A DNA stretch of 64,000 bases. Origin: Gliomastix tumulicola. Lineage: Eukaryota > Ascomycota > Sordariomycetes > Hypocreales > Bionectriaceae. The position numbers and the translations under genes were made by a program. The stretch covers positions 1,980,409-2,044,408 of the forward strand of contig BCHX01000005.1 in the NCBI GenBank assembly GCA_001599755.1, in the 5' to 3' direction. Below, piece by piece: positions 1-12,330 of the stretch. Numbering within the stretch: the stretch's first letter is position 1; each line of letters opens with the position of its first letter. The notes beneath the pieces were generated by a model. The model was not told the origin of the DNA. It saw only the letters and a program-made list of their open reading frames with translations, and ran no database searches.

Positions 1-333
1 ATAGGAAGCGGTGGTGGTGACCCGACGCAGAACCTGCCGCTGGGCAAGACGACGGAGCTCGTCGCCGCGCGCAAGAGGGAGCAGCAGCAGCTCGCGCGGG
101 AGCTCGAGGCGCTGCAGGCCCGGGCGCCGCGCAAGCGCAAGGAGGCCGAGCGGCTGCAGGCCGAGGTCGCGGCGCTCGAGACCAAGAGGCAGAACGGCAT
201 GGCGGCGGCGCGGGAGGCCCAGAGGCGCAAAGAAGCATCCCTTGGGGGCGCCGCGGACGACCTGGAGCAGAGGGCGCGCTGGTGGCGAGCCAACGAGGCA
301 CTTCTCAAGCAGGTGCTCGACATCGAGACGTGA
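1..333 (+). CDS. C-terminal end of a coiled-coil protein (partial)
   Basis: The frame is open from the window edge (frame 1) and stops with TGA at 331-333, so only the last 110 residues are present. They are strongly helical and charged, rich in Glu, Arg, Gln, Ala and Leu, with heptad-like spacing (for example TTELVAARKREQQQLAREL), and end in RARWWRANEALLKQVLDIET. GC-rich third positions and the absence of stops over 330 nt support real coding. A long charged coiled coil closing with a Trp-Trp/Leu-Leu tail recalls small kinetochore subunits of the fungal Sim4/CENP complex such as Fta4. That is a resemblance only, not an identification. The start and any upstream exons lie outside the window. 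Confidence 0.6.
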   Translation: MGSGGGDPTQNLPLGKTTELVAARKREQQQLARELEALQARAPRKRKEAERLQAEVAALETKRQNGMAAAREAQRRKEASLGGAADDLEQRARWWRANEALLKQVLDIET

Positions 334-1677
334 AACGACGACTCTTGCATTCATCCCCCCCCCCCGTTGACCGGATGTGCACTTTTGCTTCCCCTGTCTC
401 CGACGTCGCACCCCCCTCCCTCCTTCCTCGCTTCACCGTGCCCTCCTTTACGATTTCTGAGGGTTCACATGACTACGGCTGATGCAACACAATGCAGACA
501 CCACGACGCACGCACATAGATTCGCTCACACACACACACACACGCACACTCGGGAGATGCAGGTTGGACGGACGGATTTCTTACGTTATCAATTAGCCGG
601 GCAAAGGGACTTGGGTGACTTTCTCCCATCAAGAGGGCGTCTGCTCGGAACCGCGATACAGACACCACACACACACACATAGACCAAGTCGAAAGTCGAT
701 GCAGTTCTGGAACTCGCGCGCCCAAGCCGCTCAGCATGCACGTCTGCACGCCAACGCCCAGCCCAGCCTAGCCCAGCGTCTGCAAGCCAACCACCCCGTG
801 CGCAGATTCGACGTGCATATTGGATTGATGAGTGGCGTTTGGGACACACTCAAACGAAGGAGGGGGATTTGGGGCGGGGTGACCCCTGGTCGGATTCTTT
901 CGTCGTCGTCATCTTCGACCTGCTTTATCACGGCGGTTCTTTCGTTTATCAGGACTTTTTGGCGAAAGGACGGGGGGGGGATGATGGATCGTGGGCGCCT
1001 CGTTGCATGTGAATTGGACCAAAAGCCCCTTTTTCGAAATTTGCCGCTTCCCGCTCCAACATCCACAGCATGAACAAGGGCACGTTCTCTGCCGTAGACT
1101 AGCGAAAGGAGAATGAGAGAGAAAGTGAAAGTGAAAGATAGGGCTCCGTCCGTCAAGGTTCTGATTGCATTTTTGGGCTCTTCCTCGCAGGTTCTTGCGT
1201 ACGCGGCGGCTTCCTTCTGCGGGACACCCAAGCGTACAGAAGCGTGGACGGAAGTCCCTCCAAGGGATCAGCGTGCATGCGAGATTGCAGAAAATAAAGA
1301 GCACATGTTTTTGTTGTTTTTCGTTAGTACGAGGAGAGGGCCTGCCGGATTTTATATAACCTGTACAGTATTCGCCACCTCCCTCGCCCCTCACCACCTT
1401 CACGATGATACTATCCCTATCCCTACCTACCTACCTTGTCCTCCTCGTGAAGAAGGCGTGCAGAGAGAGATAAGTGAAACGAGTCCAAGGCTGAACCCTG
1501 GACGGACCTCTTTTTTTTTCCCTTCCCGCAGGAGGTTCCCCCCCTCCCTCTTTGCCACCCGGGGCTCGCAGGGGTTGCAGTCCGGTAGCGCTGTTTGTTA
1601 GTTCCTCTTTGGCTGCTTTTGCATTTACCTATTTGCTTCGAGACTCTGTCGTGGCGCTGGGCTGTTGGGCTGCTGAG

Positions 1678-1718
1678 TTGATTGATTGATTGATTGATTG
1701 ATATGATTGATTGATTGC
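1678..1718. repeat. TTGA tetranucleotide microsatellite
   Basis: About ten units of TTGA/ATTG with one ATATG interruption. A shorter copy of the same motif occurs near 15041-15060. Antisense translation gives an artificial Asn-Gln-Ser-Ile repeat. Confidence 0.9.
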
Positions 1719-4700
1719 GGCTGCATGCATTTGCTGACGTGCAGGAGAGGGCGGCCGGCCGGAACACGCAGCAGCAAAAGTCACACATACAACCAAAGAC
1801 ACGCACGCCCCTCCAATAAGGCAAGATGGGCGGGCAGAGGCGAGCTGACTTATCGCGGCCGCCTGCAGCAGAAGCGAGGTCAATAGTCTGTCTCTTCCCC
1901 CAACCTCAAAGTTCAAAAAGATAATGCGGCTCGTAACTAGAAGCCCGGGGGGCAGGGGAGGGGAGGGAAGGGAGGGGGGCGTGCGGTGATGATTTTCTGC
2001 ATCATCATCTTCTTCTTCTTCTTCTATTTCTCATCCTAATAGATACGCTGGGTTTTCGAGCGGCGCGGCGGCACGCACATCATCTCGCCTCCATGCCGTC
2101 ATCCGGGACTATCACTGGCCCCAACAAATGCAGCAAATGGCTTCAAGTAGCTAGACACCCTCTTCGCGAAGTCTAGTAGAGGGTCGGGAGGAAAAGTGCT
2201 TCCTGTTGGGACTTCTTGGACGTAACATCGCGTCGTCGCAGCATCGCCACGTAAGGATGGACGTATGTATGTATGTCATGTAATGTCATGTAGGTGTTGG
2301 TTTTGTGGTGTCCGACTTTTGGTCGTCTCCCTGCAGCTGCAGCAAGGGCTCTCGACCCGCGACAATCATGGTGTTTTTTTTTTCGGGCCAAGCGCCGCAG
2401 CAGCGAAAATCCAGGCCGTGCAGCGGGATACCGAATGCATGGAGGATTGACGATGGCTGCATGATGGCCTTGCAGTTGCAGCGCTTGGGCAGCTGTGATG
2501 GGCGAAGCGTGCATGTCACTCTCTCCACTGAGGTGCTGCTGCTGCTGCTGGACGAAACGCGAACGCCCCCCCTCCCCTGGTCGCTGAAGGTACTTACCTA
2601 CTTGTAAGGAGGTAGGTAGTATGTACAAGTAGGTAACATGAGCATGATTCGAATGCAACGGTGATCTGGATTAGCTGTCCGTATCCGTACAAGCGAAGCG
2701 AGAAATAAAAACAATTTAATGATGCACTGCCGCCTGTCGTAAACCCACCGACGTCGCATTGCATCTGGTCTACCCGCGCTGTGCTTCACGTACTAAGTTG
2801 GATGGCACTTTTTATCAGGCGGGTGCTATTGCAGGGCCCTCCACGGGGACTGGACATGAATAAGTAGCCACCCCTAATACTAATCAATCAATCAACTGAC
2901 GGGCAGCCATTGCCATCGCCCACGAACCGCTCTGGCGATCCCCGTGCTCAGTGTCCACTCCGCGCCGGGCGGTCTCAGTCACCCCGATCCCGAGCCCGGA
3001 GCTAGTTACGAAGTCGTGCTTTAGCCCGTGGCCCTCGCTTGCCTCTCTCTCTCTGCTGTTTCCCGCCCGCTTCTCCCTGCTCCCTTGAGTCTTTCTGTTG
3101 GTTGCGATAGTGAGGGTGCAAGGTAGCATCGTGGCTAGCGCTGCTCTGCTGGCATGCCTCCTGATCACCATCCAGTCCCCATCCCGGGATCAAACACACA
3201 ACAAACAGCTTTACTCATCCTCCTCCTCCTCCTCCTCCTCCCCCTCGTCACGGGATGGACACGTTCCGCTACGAGAGGGACTGAAATCCCCGTCCGGACG
3301 GTGGCGACCTGAGGATCATCCACCACGCCCAATCTCGCCCGTGTTCCTCTCCCTCTCCCTCTCCCACACACACACATGCACACCCTGGCCATTTTTGTAG
3401 GGGAGGGGGGGGGCTTCATTCTGCTGCCTGCCAACCGCCAAGGGTTTCGGTCTCGCAGTGCAGCCCAGACACATCGCAAGGGTCGACACCTGCCCCCCCC
3501 CCTCCTGACAGTTATGAATTATCCTAAATGCTAGCTAGCTAGCGAGAACGACGGCGGGAGGAGGAGGAAAAGGTCCTCCCTCTCCCCCTCTCCCCCCTGG
3601 ACGAGTTGAGGCATCACAATCAAATCACCTCACCCAACTCCCAACCCCACGTGTGCCACTGTCAACAATCTCTCTCGCCTGTTTCCCTCTGTGACTGACA
3701 AATTCCCAATCTGGGCGCAGGGGTCGCATCCTGCCCCGTGCACGGCACCCAAGCCAGATTCGGGTGGCACGTAAAACGGGTATCGAGCCCTGTACTCACC
3801 CGGGGGGGGGGACAGCTCACTCACCAACTGAGACATGCTGAACAAAAAATGCATGCCAATCCATACCCGCCGTTTTCCACGTCAGATGCAACTCACCGAC
3901 GTTGCATTCACCATTTCAGTTTTTTTCAGCTTCCAAATACCCAAGAGCAGCATCCCAAAAGGGTGCAGCCAGCGCATCGCTTCGGGCTTAGGCCGCGCGG
4001 TCTTGTCTGGGCAAAGACACACACACACACCCCAGGGGGGATGTGATGTCTTGACAGGCGGGCGGCCCCCAATTACAAGGTATCGCGAACGCCCAGCAGG
4101 GCAGGGGGGAGACTCCGCGTATTATCTTACAGGCTTCATTATTTTGCTGTGCCCGCCGCGGAATGCGGCTGCTGCCACACTCTGTCTCAAACTCTCTCTA
4201 TTACCACGTCGATTTGTGATCACAAGGAGAAGAAAAAAGGCAAAAATACCCCCGACGTCGGCGGTTGAGAAATGTTGCAACAACGTTATAGAAAAACCAA
4301 CCACATGATGCGTAAGCGAGGGCTGACTGGAACCGGCTCGGGTCGAGTCGACGTCCTGATTCGTCAGGTTCGTTGCTATGTCAGATTCTTCGCCTTTGAT
4401 GACAAAGAAAGGAGGGGAGGGGGGGGCGCCAGGCGGCTCCAAACGTGGACGCTGTGACGTTGGTCTAGGCTTTTCGGTTCACTATGGTCCGTCCGTCCAC
4501 CACATTTTCGCGAGTGCAATTGGCAGACAAAGACACAGAATCGCCAGGAGAAGAAGGAAGTGAAAATAGAATGAACATGTGCCAGAAGCAGCGACAGACG
4601 GCGAGAGCCCCCGCCCTCAAGCTCGAGCCCTCGCTTAACGGACGGACACAAGCCCATCAATTGAAACCACACACGCCCGGCCCATGACGACAGGGCGGCG

Positions 4701-5899
4701 ACAAATCAAGGGACTTTTACCGACTTCTTGCACGTTCGCACACATGCACGAGGCGGAATGAAGCAAGGAGGCAGCCACCAGGAATGCACAGCCAAGCAGC
4801 TCGTATGTTGTGTGCGTGCGTGTATGCGTGTGTGTGCAACCAACGCACAACGCCGAAGGAGGACGACCCAAAAGAAGGTCGGCCGCCCGTACGACAGACT
4901 CAGAGTAGCCAAGGCAAAGACGACGCCGTGTCGCGGATCACCATCCCCGGTGAATATGCAGTGTTGTGGTCGTGTCACCCAAGTTCCCAGGCGTGACTAG
5001 ATGAGATAAGATAAAAAGGTTTGCGCTGCTGTGACCCCATCCAGAGGGCAAGAGAAACAAAAGGATCATCTAGATGCCCGTCGACGTGCATACAATTCGG
5101 CACCTTGCCAAATGCATCAAATCAAATCAAACCCTCCATCTTTTCTACATCGCTGCGGTCTCGGCCAAGGCAAAGTCAAGGCAAGAACTGTTGCAAAAGT
5201 ATCCGCGACTTTGCGAAACCCTGCCCCCCTCCTCCTCCAACGATGATTTGAGATTCTGCCAAGGACGAACTTGTTTGCCTTTTCCACCCCCCTCACCTCC
5301 CTCCTCCTCCTCCTCCTCCCCCCCACGACGACCCAACTCGCCCTTCAAACACAAGAGCCAGATAGGGCAAGCATCTCATTTCCATGGGATGGATGGGTAT
5401 ACGAGCAGTAGCTTATAGTAAAGTGAACCGTGACCCTTGCTCGGCGAACTGCTCTCTCGGCATCTCAATTCCCATCCCTTCGCGCCCCCCCCCCTCCCTT
5501 CTCCCACTTTTCCCGTCCGAAAAGCCCATTTCATACCTTTTGAACGGCCGCAATGCGTTCCGTCCTCCTGCGAAACTCCGTTCTTAACCGCCCGCCGCAA
5601 GTTTCGCTCATCGGGCGAAGGAGAAAAAAAGCCAAGAAAAGACAGGCCATGGCCCCGATAGCGAACGCCTTTTTAGCTACTAGTCACACACCTCCGACCG
5701 ACCTTCACACAAGAGAAACGTCTGTCTCCCACATCCCACACGCCCCCCGATCATACACCCCTCCCCCTCCCTCCATCTCCATCTTCACCAAAAACAACCT
5801 TGCAACATCTCAGCCCCCAGCCCACCACCACCACCACCGCAGAAACAGCTCGGGGGACTTTGATCTGATAGTGGCCCGTGCCTGGTGCGTCAATGATGT

Positions 5900-5925
5900 C
5901 GCTGCTGCTGCTGCTGCTGCTGCTG
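5900..5925. repeat. CTG trinucleotide microsatellite
   Basis: About eight and a half uninterrupted CTG units inside non-coding sequence. It produces a false poly-Ala run in one frame. Confidence 0.9.
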
Positions 5926-6737
5926 AGGTGCTCGCCGTCCGTTAGGTCACTGCAGCCACAGTCGTTAGGTTTTTCAAATATTCAATACGACGGGACCGAA
6001 AGGACCAAAACTTGAGGAATTGCAAGAGAGAGACTAGCCCATCGCCCACTCCGTTGGCTGTCCTCCCCCCCCCTTCAAGCTTTCACACCTTGACCAACAG
6101 GCCCCCCCAGCCCAGGTCAGGCCAGGCCAGGTACGCCCGTTCCGTCCATTATGTAAACAATTGTCAACCGGTCCCTGTGCCGATCGATCACCACACAGTC
6201 GATCACCAGCGAAGTCAAACCCCCCAAGCAAGCTGCATGGGAAATTCGATAGTTGTGCAAGCAGAGAGGGCACATGGCTAGGTTTCAATAATAAAGATAT
6301 GAAAATTGAATTTTCCCAATATTCGACCCAGTGCAGGTATTGGCACTCGTCATCCTGACCTATTCCGATTCTAATGTATGTATTCCCAGGCCTGATCCTT
6401 GCCGATGTCCCTAATTCCTGTCCAATAACCGGCCGAGAAACACCCCATCGTCTCATCAGTCAATTCCCAGGTCCTTTGATCTGGCCTTTCCATCGTAGAA
6501 CGCCGTGCAAGGAAGGCCTGGTAGTCCTTTCGTCCAAAGAAAGAAAAAAAAACATTTCCCCAAGAGTGAATCATAACGTCGTGTACCATGTGCCGTAGAA
6601 TGAAAACAGCTGGCAATGTGATTGGAGACCCTTGTTCCCAGTCTCTCGAGGATCCCCATGATGCAACCATGTCTAGTAGTTGATTGGGTATCAAACGTAT
6701 TCTTGTGTGTGTGTCGCTTCTGAAGCCAGGGCCCCGT

Positions 6738-8015
6738 TTATAGCCCGTGGAGGTCGTTGGTGTCAAACCCAGCGTAGATCATGGGGTCGCCCATGCCGAG
6801 CATCACCTCTGGGTTGGGGCAGTTGAGGACATGGGGCTTGATGAAGCCAAAGTCAGACTCGATCAGGCCCTGGTTGAGCATGACGTGGCGTTGCAGCTCA
6901 ATTGGCGACACGGGGGAGGTGGCAAAGGGCATGGGCATGTGGCCGTTGGACTGGGGCTTGTTGGCCATCATGGGCCATGCGGGGAAGTTGTTGACCATGG
7001 GGGACGTGTTAGGGAAGATGGCCTGCGACTCGAGCTCCGGGGGGGCTTGGCTCATCTCGAAGTCGCTGTTGCTGGTCGTGAAGCTCTGGGGCGACAGGGT
7101 CATGGTGTTGCTGGCGTAGCCGTTGTTGGCATTGGCATCCTCGCGGCTGAACTGGGCGGCCCGGAAGTCAGGCTCGAAGTCGGAGTGCTCGAGCTCAGAC
7201 GAGGAGGCACGGTCAGTGCGGTCGCTGCGCTGGTAGCTGGCAGAGTCCATGTCCTTCATCTCCTTGGTGGCCTCGGCCTCGAGACGCTGCTGCTCCTCCA
7301 GCTGGAAGGCAAGCTCCTGCATGCCCCTCTCGTCCTCGGGGAAGACTGAGTGGACGGGGAGGTCGATGTCACTGTTGGGTCGGATGCAGCCGAGCTTCTG
7401 GGCAATGTTGTGAATCACGGGCTGCCCGCGGTCGTTGAGCTCCGGCTCGCCGAGGTCCCACTGCTGGGAGTTTCGAACCATGCTGTAGAGCTTGTGGACG
7501 GTGGCGATCAGGGCGAATTGGGTGTTCTCGAGGACCTCGGCATATCTGTGCACATCATTGTCAGCCTCAACCATGTTCGCATATTGGTGAGCTTTGCTAG
7601 GTTGTCTTACCCTCGGGGGAGCTGCTTGTACTCCATCTTCTTGCGGACACCAGCAGTGCAGACCAGGCCGTCATCCTTGCAGCGCTTGCAGGGAAACTCG
7701 CCGTCACACTAGGGAATTTTGTCAGATATCACCTGGTACAGTGTACAGTGCTATACTGTGCTCTCAGCATGGCATGCATACCTTGGTCTTCTTCATTCTG
7801 CACCGCTCGCAGGCCTTCCAGACTCGCTTGTGGCGGCCATCCATGCTGCCGTGGCTGGCGTGGTCATGGTGATGTGTTGAGCTGGTATTGGTTCCCGCAC
7901 GCTTCGCAACGCGGTGGACGGGCTTGGCAGACTTGGTGCTGGAGGCAGTGTTCTTTCTGGAGAGTGTGGCCTTGGGGTCCTCCGCCGGGGGCGAAGGGAG
8001 GTTGTGCAAACCCAT
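6738..8015 (-). CDS. Zn2Cys6 (fungal binuclear cluster) transcription factor
   Basis: Three exons, complement of 6738..7545, 7611..7708 and 7782..8015, give 379 residues. The DNA-binding domain spans the first intron: KACERCRMKKTK ends exon 1 and CDGEFPCKRCKDDGLVC opens exon 2, giving the exact CX2CX6CX5CX2CX6C spacing that binds two zincs. It is followed by a basic linker (VRKKMEYKQLPRG) and a conserved block containing YAEVLENTQFALIATVHKLY, then a Ser/Asn/Met-rich C-terminal half. Phases agree at both junctions (GTATGC..CTAG and GTAAGA..ACAG). The start ATG at 8015 is the first in frame before the basic region. At 379 residues it is shorter than typical Zn2Cys6 factors and lacks the fungal-specific middle homology region. 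It is probably a nuclear developmental or metabolic regulator; its targets cannot be read from the sequence. It is the only gene in a 20-kb interval. Confidence 0.93.
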
Positions 8016-8930
8016 TGTGGGAATTGGGGTAGGAGAGTCGAAAGAGTAGATATTGTGCAGGATACTCTCAGCGAGTTGAGAGCAGGTGCGAGGTGAGACA
8101 CGACGAGGTCTGATGCAGATGCAGGACGATTGGAGTATATGTATGTGCCTTGGGTGTGAAGGTGGTTTGGTTGATGAAGAAGTTGAGAGAGATGAAGAAG
8201 TGAGTTGCTTAGGAATCAACAAACTTCGAAGTGAAAAGTTCAGGGCAGATTAACCATGTAAATAACAATGTCAGCAGGACGGGAGCTCTCTTTAAAAGTG
8301 GGAGGCATGGTGTATTATGTCGTTGGTATTTGCGTGCAGAGACTTGGAGGGCGTCAATCTCTCTCTCAAAAGTCTCCTAGGCCCAAGTAGCATGTACATT
8401 GCGGGACGTCCAGTGATGGGCTTCAGGTGTGGGAGGGCGTGCCTGTAGCAATTTGCATCGGCCAGGTCATTATGTCCGAGAAAGCGAGCCCAAGGCCTTA
8501 GCAGCAAAGCGAAGTGACCAGGGGACGGAGGGGACCCAGATTGCCAGGGTAGGGGAGGGGGGGGCGCCTAGAGGCTAGAGCCAGCGTCACCCACACCAAC
8601 GACAGGAGGAGCGAGAGCTCGCTGACACTGCTCCCTCAGACCCTCAGTGCTTGGTGGGTGGTGGGTGGTGGGGAGCGGCCAATGGCAACAGGACAGGGCG
8701 AGGAAGACCTCATCCCATCAGCATCAGCAGTGATGCCATCCGGCCCCATATTAAAAACAAAGTCCGCGCCGGCGGACTCGAGAGGAAGCTTGAGGGTGGA
8801 CGCTAAGGAGGGCTGGCGTAAATGCACGAAGCGTACGCGAGCGCTGAGGGTGTGGTCGCCGTCCTATGCGAGGTGCGAGACCGGCAGCGGTGCGTCCGTG
8901 GGTGGTGTGTGGTGAGCTGGCCGGCGAAGG

Positions 8931-8962
8931 TACCTAGTAGGTAGGTAGGTACTAGGTGGTAG
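8931..8962. repeat. GGTA/TACC-rich tract
   Basis: A run of GTAG/GGTA tetramers including GGTACC and CCTAGTAGG palindromic cores, about 0.9 kb upstream of the transcription-factor start. Similar tracts occur near 2590-2638 and 50407-50487. Confidence 0.7.
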
Positions 8963-9700
8963 GTCGGCTGCAGCAGCTCTCCAGCAGCTGCCTGCAGCAA
9001 CAGGCGCGCGCTATCACAGCGGTACGAGGCCTCTGTCTAGGACGTACTAAACGCTGACAGCAGCGCTCCTCCTCCTGCCTCCGAGAAGGGTGCCCACACC
9101 TCATATGGGGGGGCTCGCGGGCGAGAGCCGTTTGGGCTAGACGGGTCTCAGGCGCATGCTTGCTCTAGAGCGTGTCTGTGGATGGATCTTTGAGTGCCGA
9201 TCAGCGCCGTCGCTGTCGCCAAGTACATACGTGCATATGTGCATGCTTGGCTGGTTCTTGTGGTTCTTGTGGTTCTCGACGATAAGGCAAAAACGTGTTA
9301 GCGCGAGGATTGTGCCCGTTCGTTCGTAGCGTGCTCGGTGAATTGGACGGCAGGCTGTTCCGCGCAGGGTGGGATGGCTGGCGATGGGAATGGGATGGAT
9401 GGATGGGAAGGTTGGTGAGGCGAGGTGGTGGTGATGGAGGAGAGCAGAGCACGAGAAGGGCGGGTAGACATGCTAATGATGACGATAATGGTGGCCTCCA
9501 GCGTTATCTACAGGGCTTACCTACAGGGCCTCACTTAGTGGGCAGGAAGGCAAGCCCCAGCGCACCTTCCCACCAGTTACGGCGTGTGGTTGAAGTTTGG
9601 CAGGCTTAAGCTCCTCGCTCTTGCCAATGAGAGCGCTCCGGGTGGAGGAGGAAGGCACGATCGAGAACTATGCACAGCGTCCGAGCAGCCGTAGTACGGC

Positions 9701-9760
9701 GTAGTTTCAGTGTAGTTTCAGTGTAGTTTCAGCGTAGTACAGCGTAGCACAGCGCAGCAC
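9701..9760 (+). repeat. 11-bp tandem direct repeat
   Basis: Three consecutive copies of GTAGTTTCAGT or its one-base variant are followed by decaying 10-bp versions (GTAGTACAGC, GTAGCACAGC, GCAGCAC). Confidence 0.85.
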
Positions 9761-12293
9761 GAAGCCAATGGCGGGCGAGGGTGAGCACTGGGGCAATCAT
9801 AAAATGCAATTCGGCCCTGTGCAAGGACTGAATGATGACGAAATGCACCGGGCACAAGCTGGAGATGGAGGCTCGTAAGTTGGTCTAGGAGCTTGCCTGA
9901 TAGTCGTGCATATCAGAGGCGGGGGGGCGAGGGCCTAAGTTCCGTTCTAAGCCTTCGCGCCCGCTCGCCAATCAAGTGAGGGGGAGGAGCATCAGCGATT
10001 GCGAACCGCGAATTATTGAACGTGCTAGCAAATTAGGAACCTTGGGGGGGAGCAGAGCACAGGAATCTTGATAACTCAAATTCCTAGCTCCAGTCGAGAA
10101 GCGAGTCTTTTGCCTCCGCCGTGCTGACAGCCGCGCCAGTTCCGTGTCCAACAGGCCGAGATTCTCTCTTGATGTTTCCTCGGTCCCGTCTGCCGTGTGC
10201 CGTCTTCGGGCCTCTGAATATCGTCATTGACTCCCTACTGGTATGTGCTATGGAGAGGGTGACCCTTATCACAGCTCCCCGCGATCCCGTCACTATGATA
10301 TGTCCTTATTTCCCCTTGAGCAGTCGGGGTCCTTTTGCTTCGTCAGAAGAGAGGGAGGGGGGGGCCACGACGGACACCGAGCGGCGACTCCTAGAAACGA
10401 CTCGTCGTATTTTGCGATATCTCTCGCGCAAGTTTTACCTGCATGAGGTGGCCACTTGTCGTAGGGGACAAAACCATCAGGTCAGGGACTCCTGAAGGAG
10501 TCGGCTATTTCCCCCCCCTCCCCTTGCCTAGTTGAAGCTGTTGCTGGAGCTCCCTCACCTTATCATCTGCTTTGAAACAAGCACCATTTGGCGATTCCCG
10601 TTCCCGTCCATGGGCCTGAATGCCGAACACGCGCCAAGTGCCATGGTGGCTATACGGGCTTAGGAGGCTCTCTTCCTACACTAAGCCGCCGCTAGGCTGA
10701 GAGGGCCTGCTGGCAGCAACCTTCACACAGCGAAGCTTCCAGGAGTGAAAAAAGCCATCATCCCAGCAGCAGCAAGACCTAAGCCCAAAGGTCCAAGTTG
10801 CGAGCAGTCTAAAATACTGACTAACTCATGCAAGGCGAACAAGCCAACGGGCGAGGGGGCCTGTAGCGCGTTCGGCGAGTGCAACGTGTGCCCGTCCTGG
10901 CCTGCGTTAGGCGGCATTTGCCTGGGCAGGTTTGACGCCCCTAGAGCTAGAGGGCGGGTAGGGCCAGGGCGCGCGCCGGGTTACGGGTGTCGGTGGTTGC
11001 TGGAGACTCAGACAGAGAGGGCAGCATGCAAAAGGACATGGCTCGACAGGGAAACAAGGACAGGCGTCGTAGGAATCAGCGTTGCTGTAATAGCATCGCC
11101 TCCCGCTCTGTCATGCATGCAGGCGAGCACGGCGGCCAAGGTCCCTATCCATGCATAACCGACACACGCCAACGCCAAAGGAGTGAAGCCACTTCTCGCC
11201 CCCTTTTCAGCGGGCACTGCCTGCGGGCACGTTTGCGGGGCCCATGGGCAAGAATGCGATTATCCCATGATGGGAATTTGGCTGTGGATTGTGGTGTTTG
11301 CATCTCCGGCCAGGGTGGCATTCTGGGATTTCCCCCTGTTCTGTCGCCTTTTCCCCATTGTTCGCCTGGTTTAATAGGCGTGTAGTGCCTCTTATCGATG
11401 ATAATCCGCAGCGCACCTACGCAGGGGTGTGTGTGTGAGCACGAGGAGAGGAATGGATCTGAGCATGATCATGACTAAAACTCGAGCGAAGGTCCCTAAA
11501 CACGAGTCGAGTGCGGCAACCAAGACGCCGCCTGCACGCTGCCTCGTGCGTGCGTGAAGGTACCTTCAGTACAGTGCAGTACAATACAGTGATGGTGGTG
11601 TAGAGGCCGCGTCTCACAGACAGAAAGCCGGGATATCCATTCCAATATCTTTGCGCGTGGCTTGAAGCGTGCATGTGGCACGGCCAGAAGTGTGTGTCGA
11701 CCGCGTATCGCCTGAAGTGCTTCCGTCCCCCGTCAGCCAGAGGCAGAAGGTGTAACATCCAGATACGATGGCGACAAACGACACCAGAGCGGGAGTTTCA
11801 AGCAGGCAAAAACTGCCGTCTAAACGAACTACAACGACTTCCTTCCTTCCACCAAACCACCGCCCGTTTATCTCAGGTTCCTGGGGAAACGAACGAACGC
11901 CCGCCGCAGGCGTCGTCGTGTGGGATCCCAACGCCTGCCTGCCTGCCTGCCTGCCCACGCCCACGGGGGGTTTCGATTGTCGCTGCGACTTGCCAACGTG
12001 TTATCGGATCTCGAGCCTCGTTGGCTGGAGACGATGCTACCCCCCTCGTCTCCAGCTAATCGCCACCCTCCTCCCGTCACGATAGTACCCCTTCTCGAAG
12101 CGAGGAACTTAGTTCCCCCTGTCGCCTCCTCCCCCCCTCCCTCTTCGATCAAGCATTGACCCCCATGCGATCCATTCAGTCTTCCCCCCCTCCCATCAAC
12201 TAGTGATGACCCTCCTTGTCCAAGGCATGGCAGGAATGGGTGAGGGCCTTGGCTACGAACTGGACGTGAGGATCTTGCGGGTATTTTACAGGA

Positions 12294-12330
12294 GGGGGGG
12301 GGGGGGGGGTTTTGGGGGGGGGGGGGGGGG
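12294..12330 (+). repeat. Long G-run pair G16-T4-G17
   Basis: Sixteen G residues, four T, then seventeen G, embedded in a G-rich stretch. It can form several G-quadruplexes on the plus strand. A run this long can also be a sequencing or assembly weak point. Confidence 0.9.

Larger units (their letters stand above)
334..6737. other. 6.4-kb gene-free region between two converging genes
   Basis: I see no gene that I can support here. Open frames are short, mutually contradictory and made of repeat-derived residues (Ser, His/Thr from CA repeats, Leu/Ala from CTG repeats). The DNA holds many microsatellites: CA tracts near 526-543 and 664-680, a TTGA repeat, CTT near 2008-2025, CTG near 2532-2550 and 5900-5925, and TCC near 3215-3240. 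It also has many C8-C10 and G8-G10 runs. Both flanking genes end into this stretch, so it should hold two 3' UTRs. An unrecognised non-coding RNA is possible but nothing specific supports one. Confidence 0.6.

Noticed and set aside
615..1231. Two overlapping open frames of 150-166 codons on opposite strands
   Set aside because: Composition is dictated by CA repeats and homopolymers, the frames contradict each other and neither has protein-like motifs.
5553..5945. 130-codon frame with poly-His and poly-Ala
   Set aside because: The runs come from CAC and CTG microsatellites; no conserved segment.
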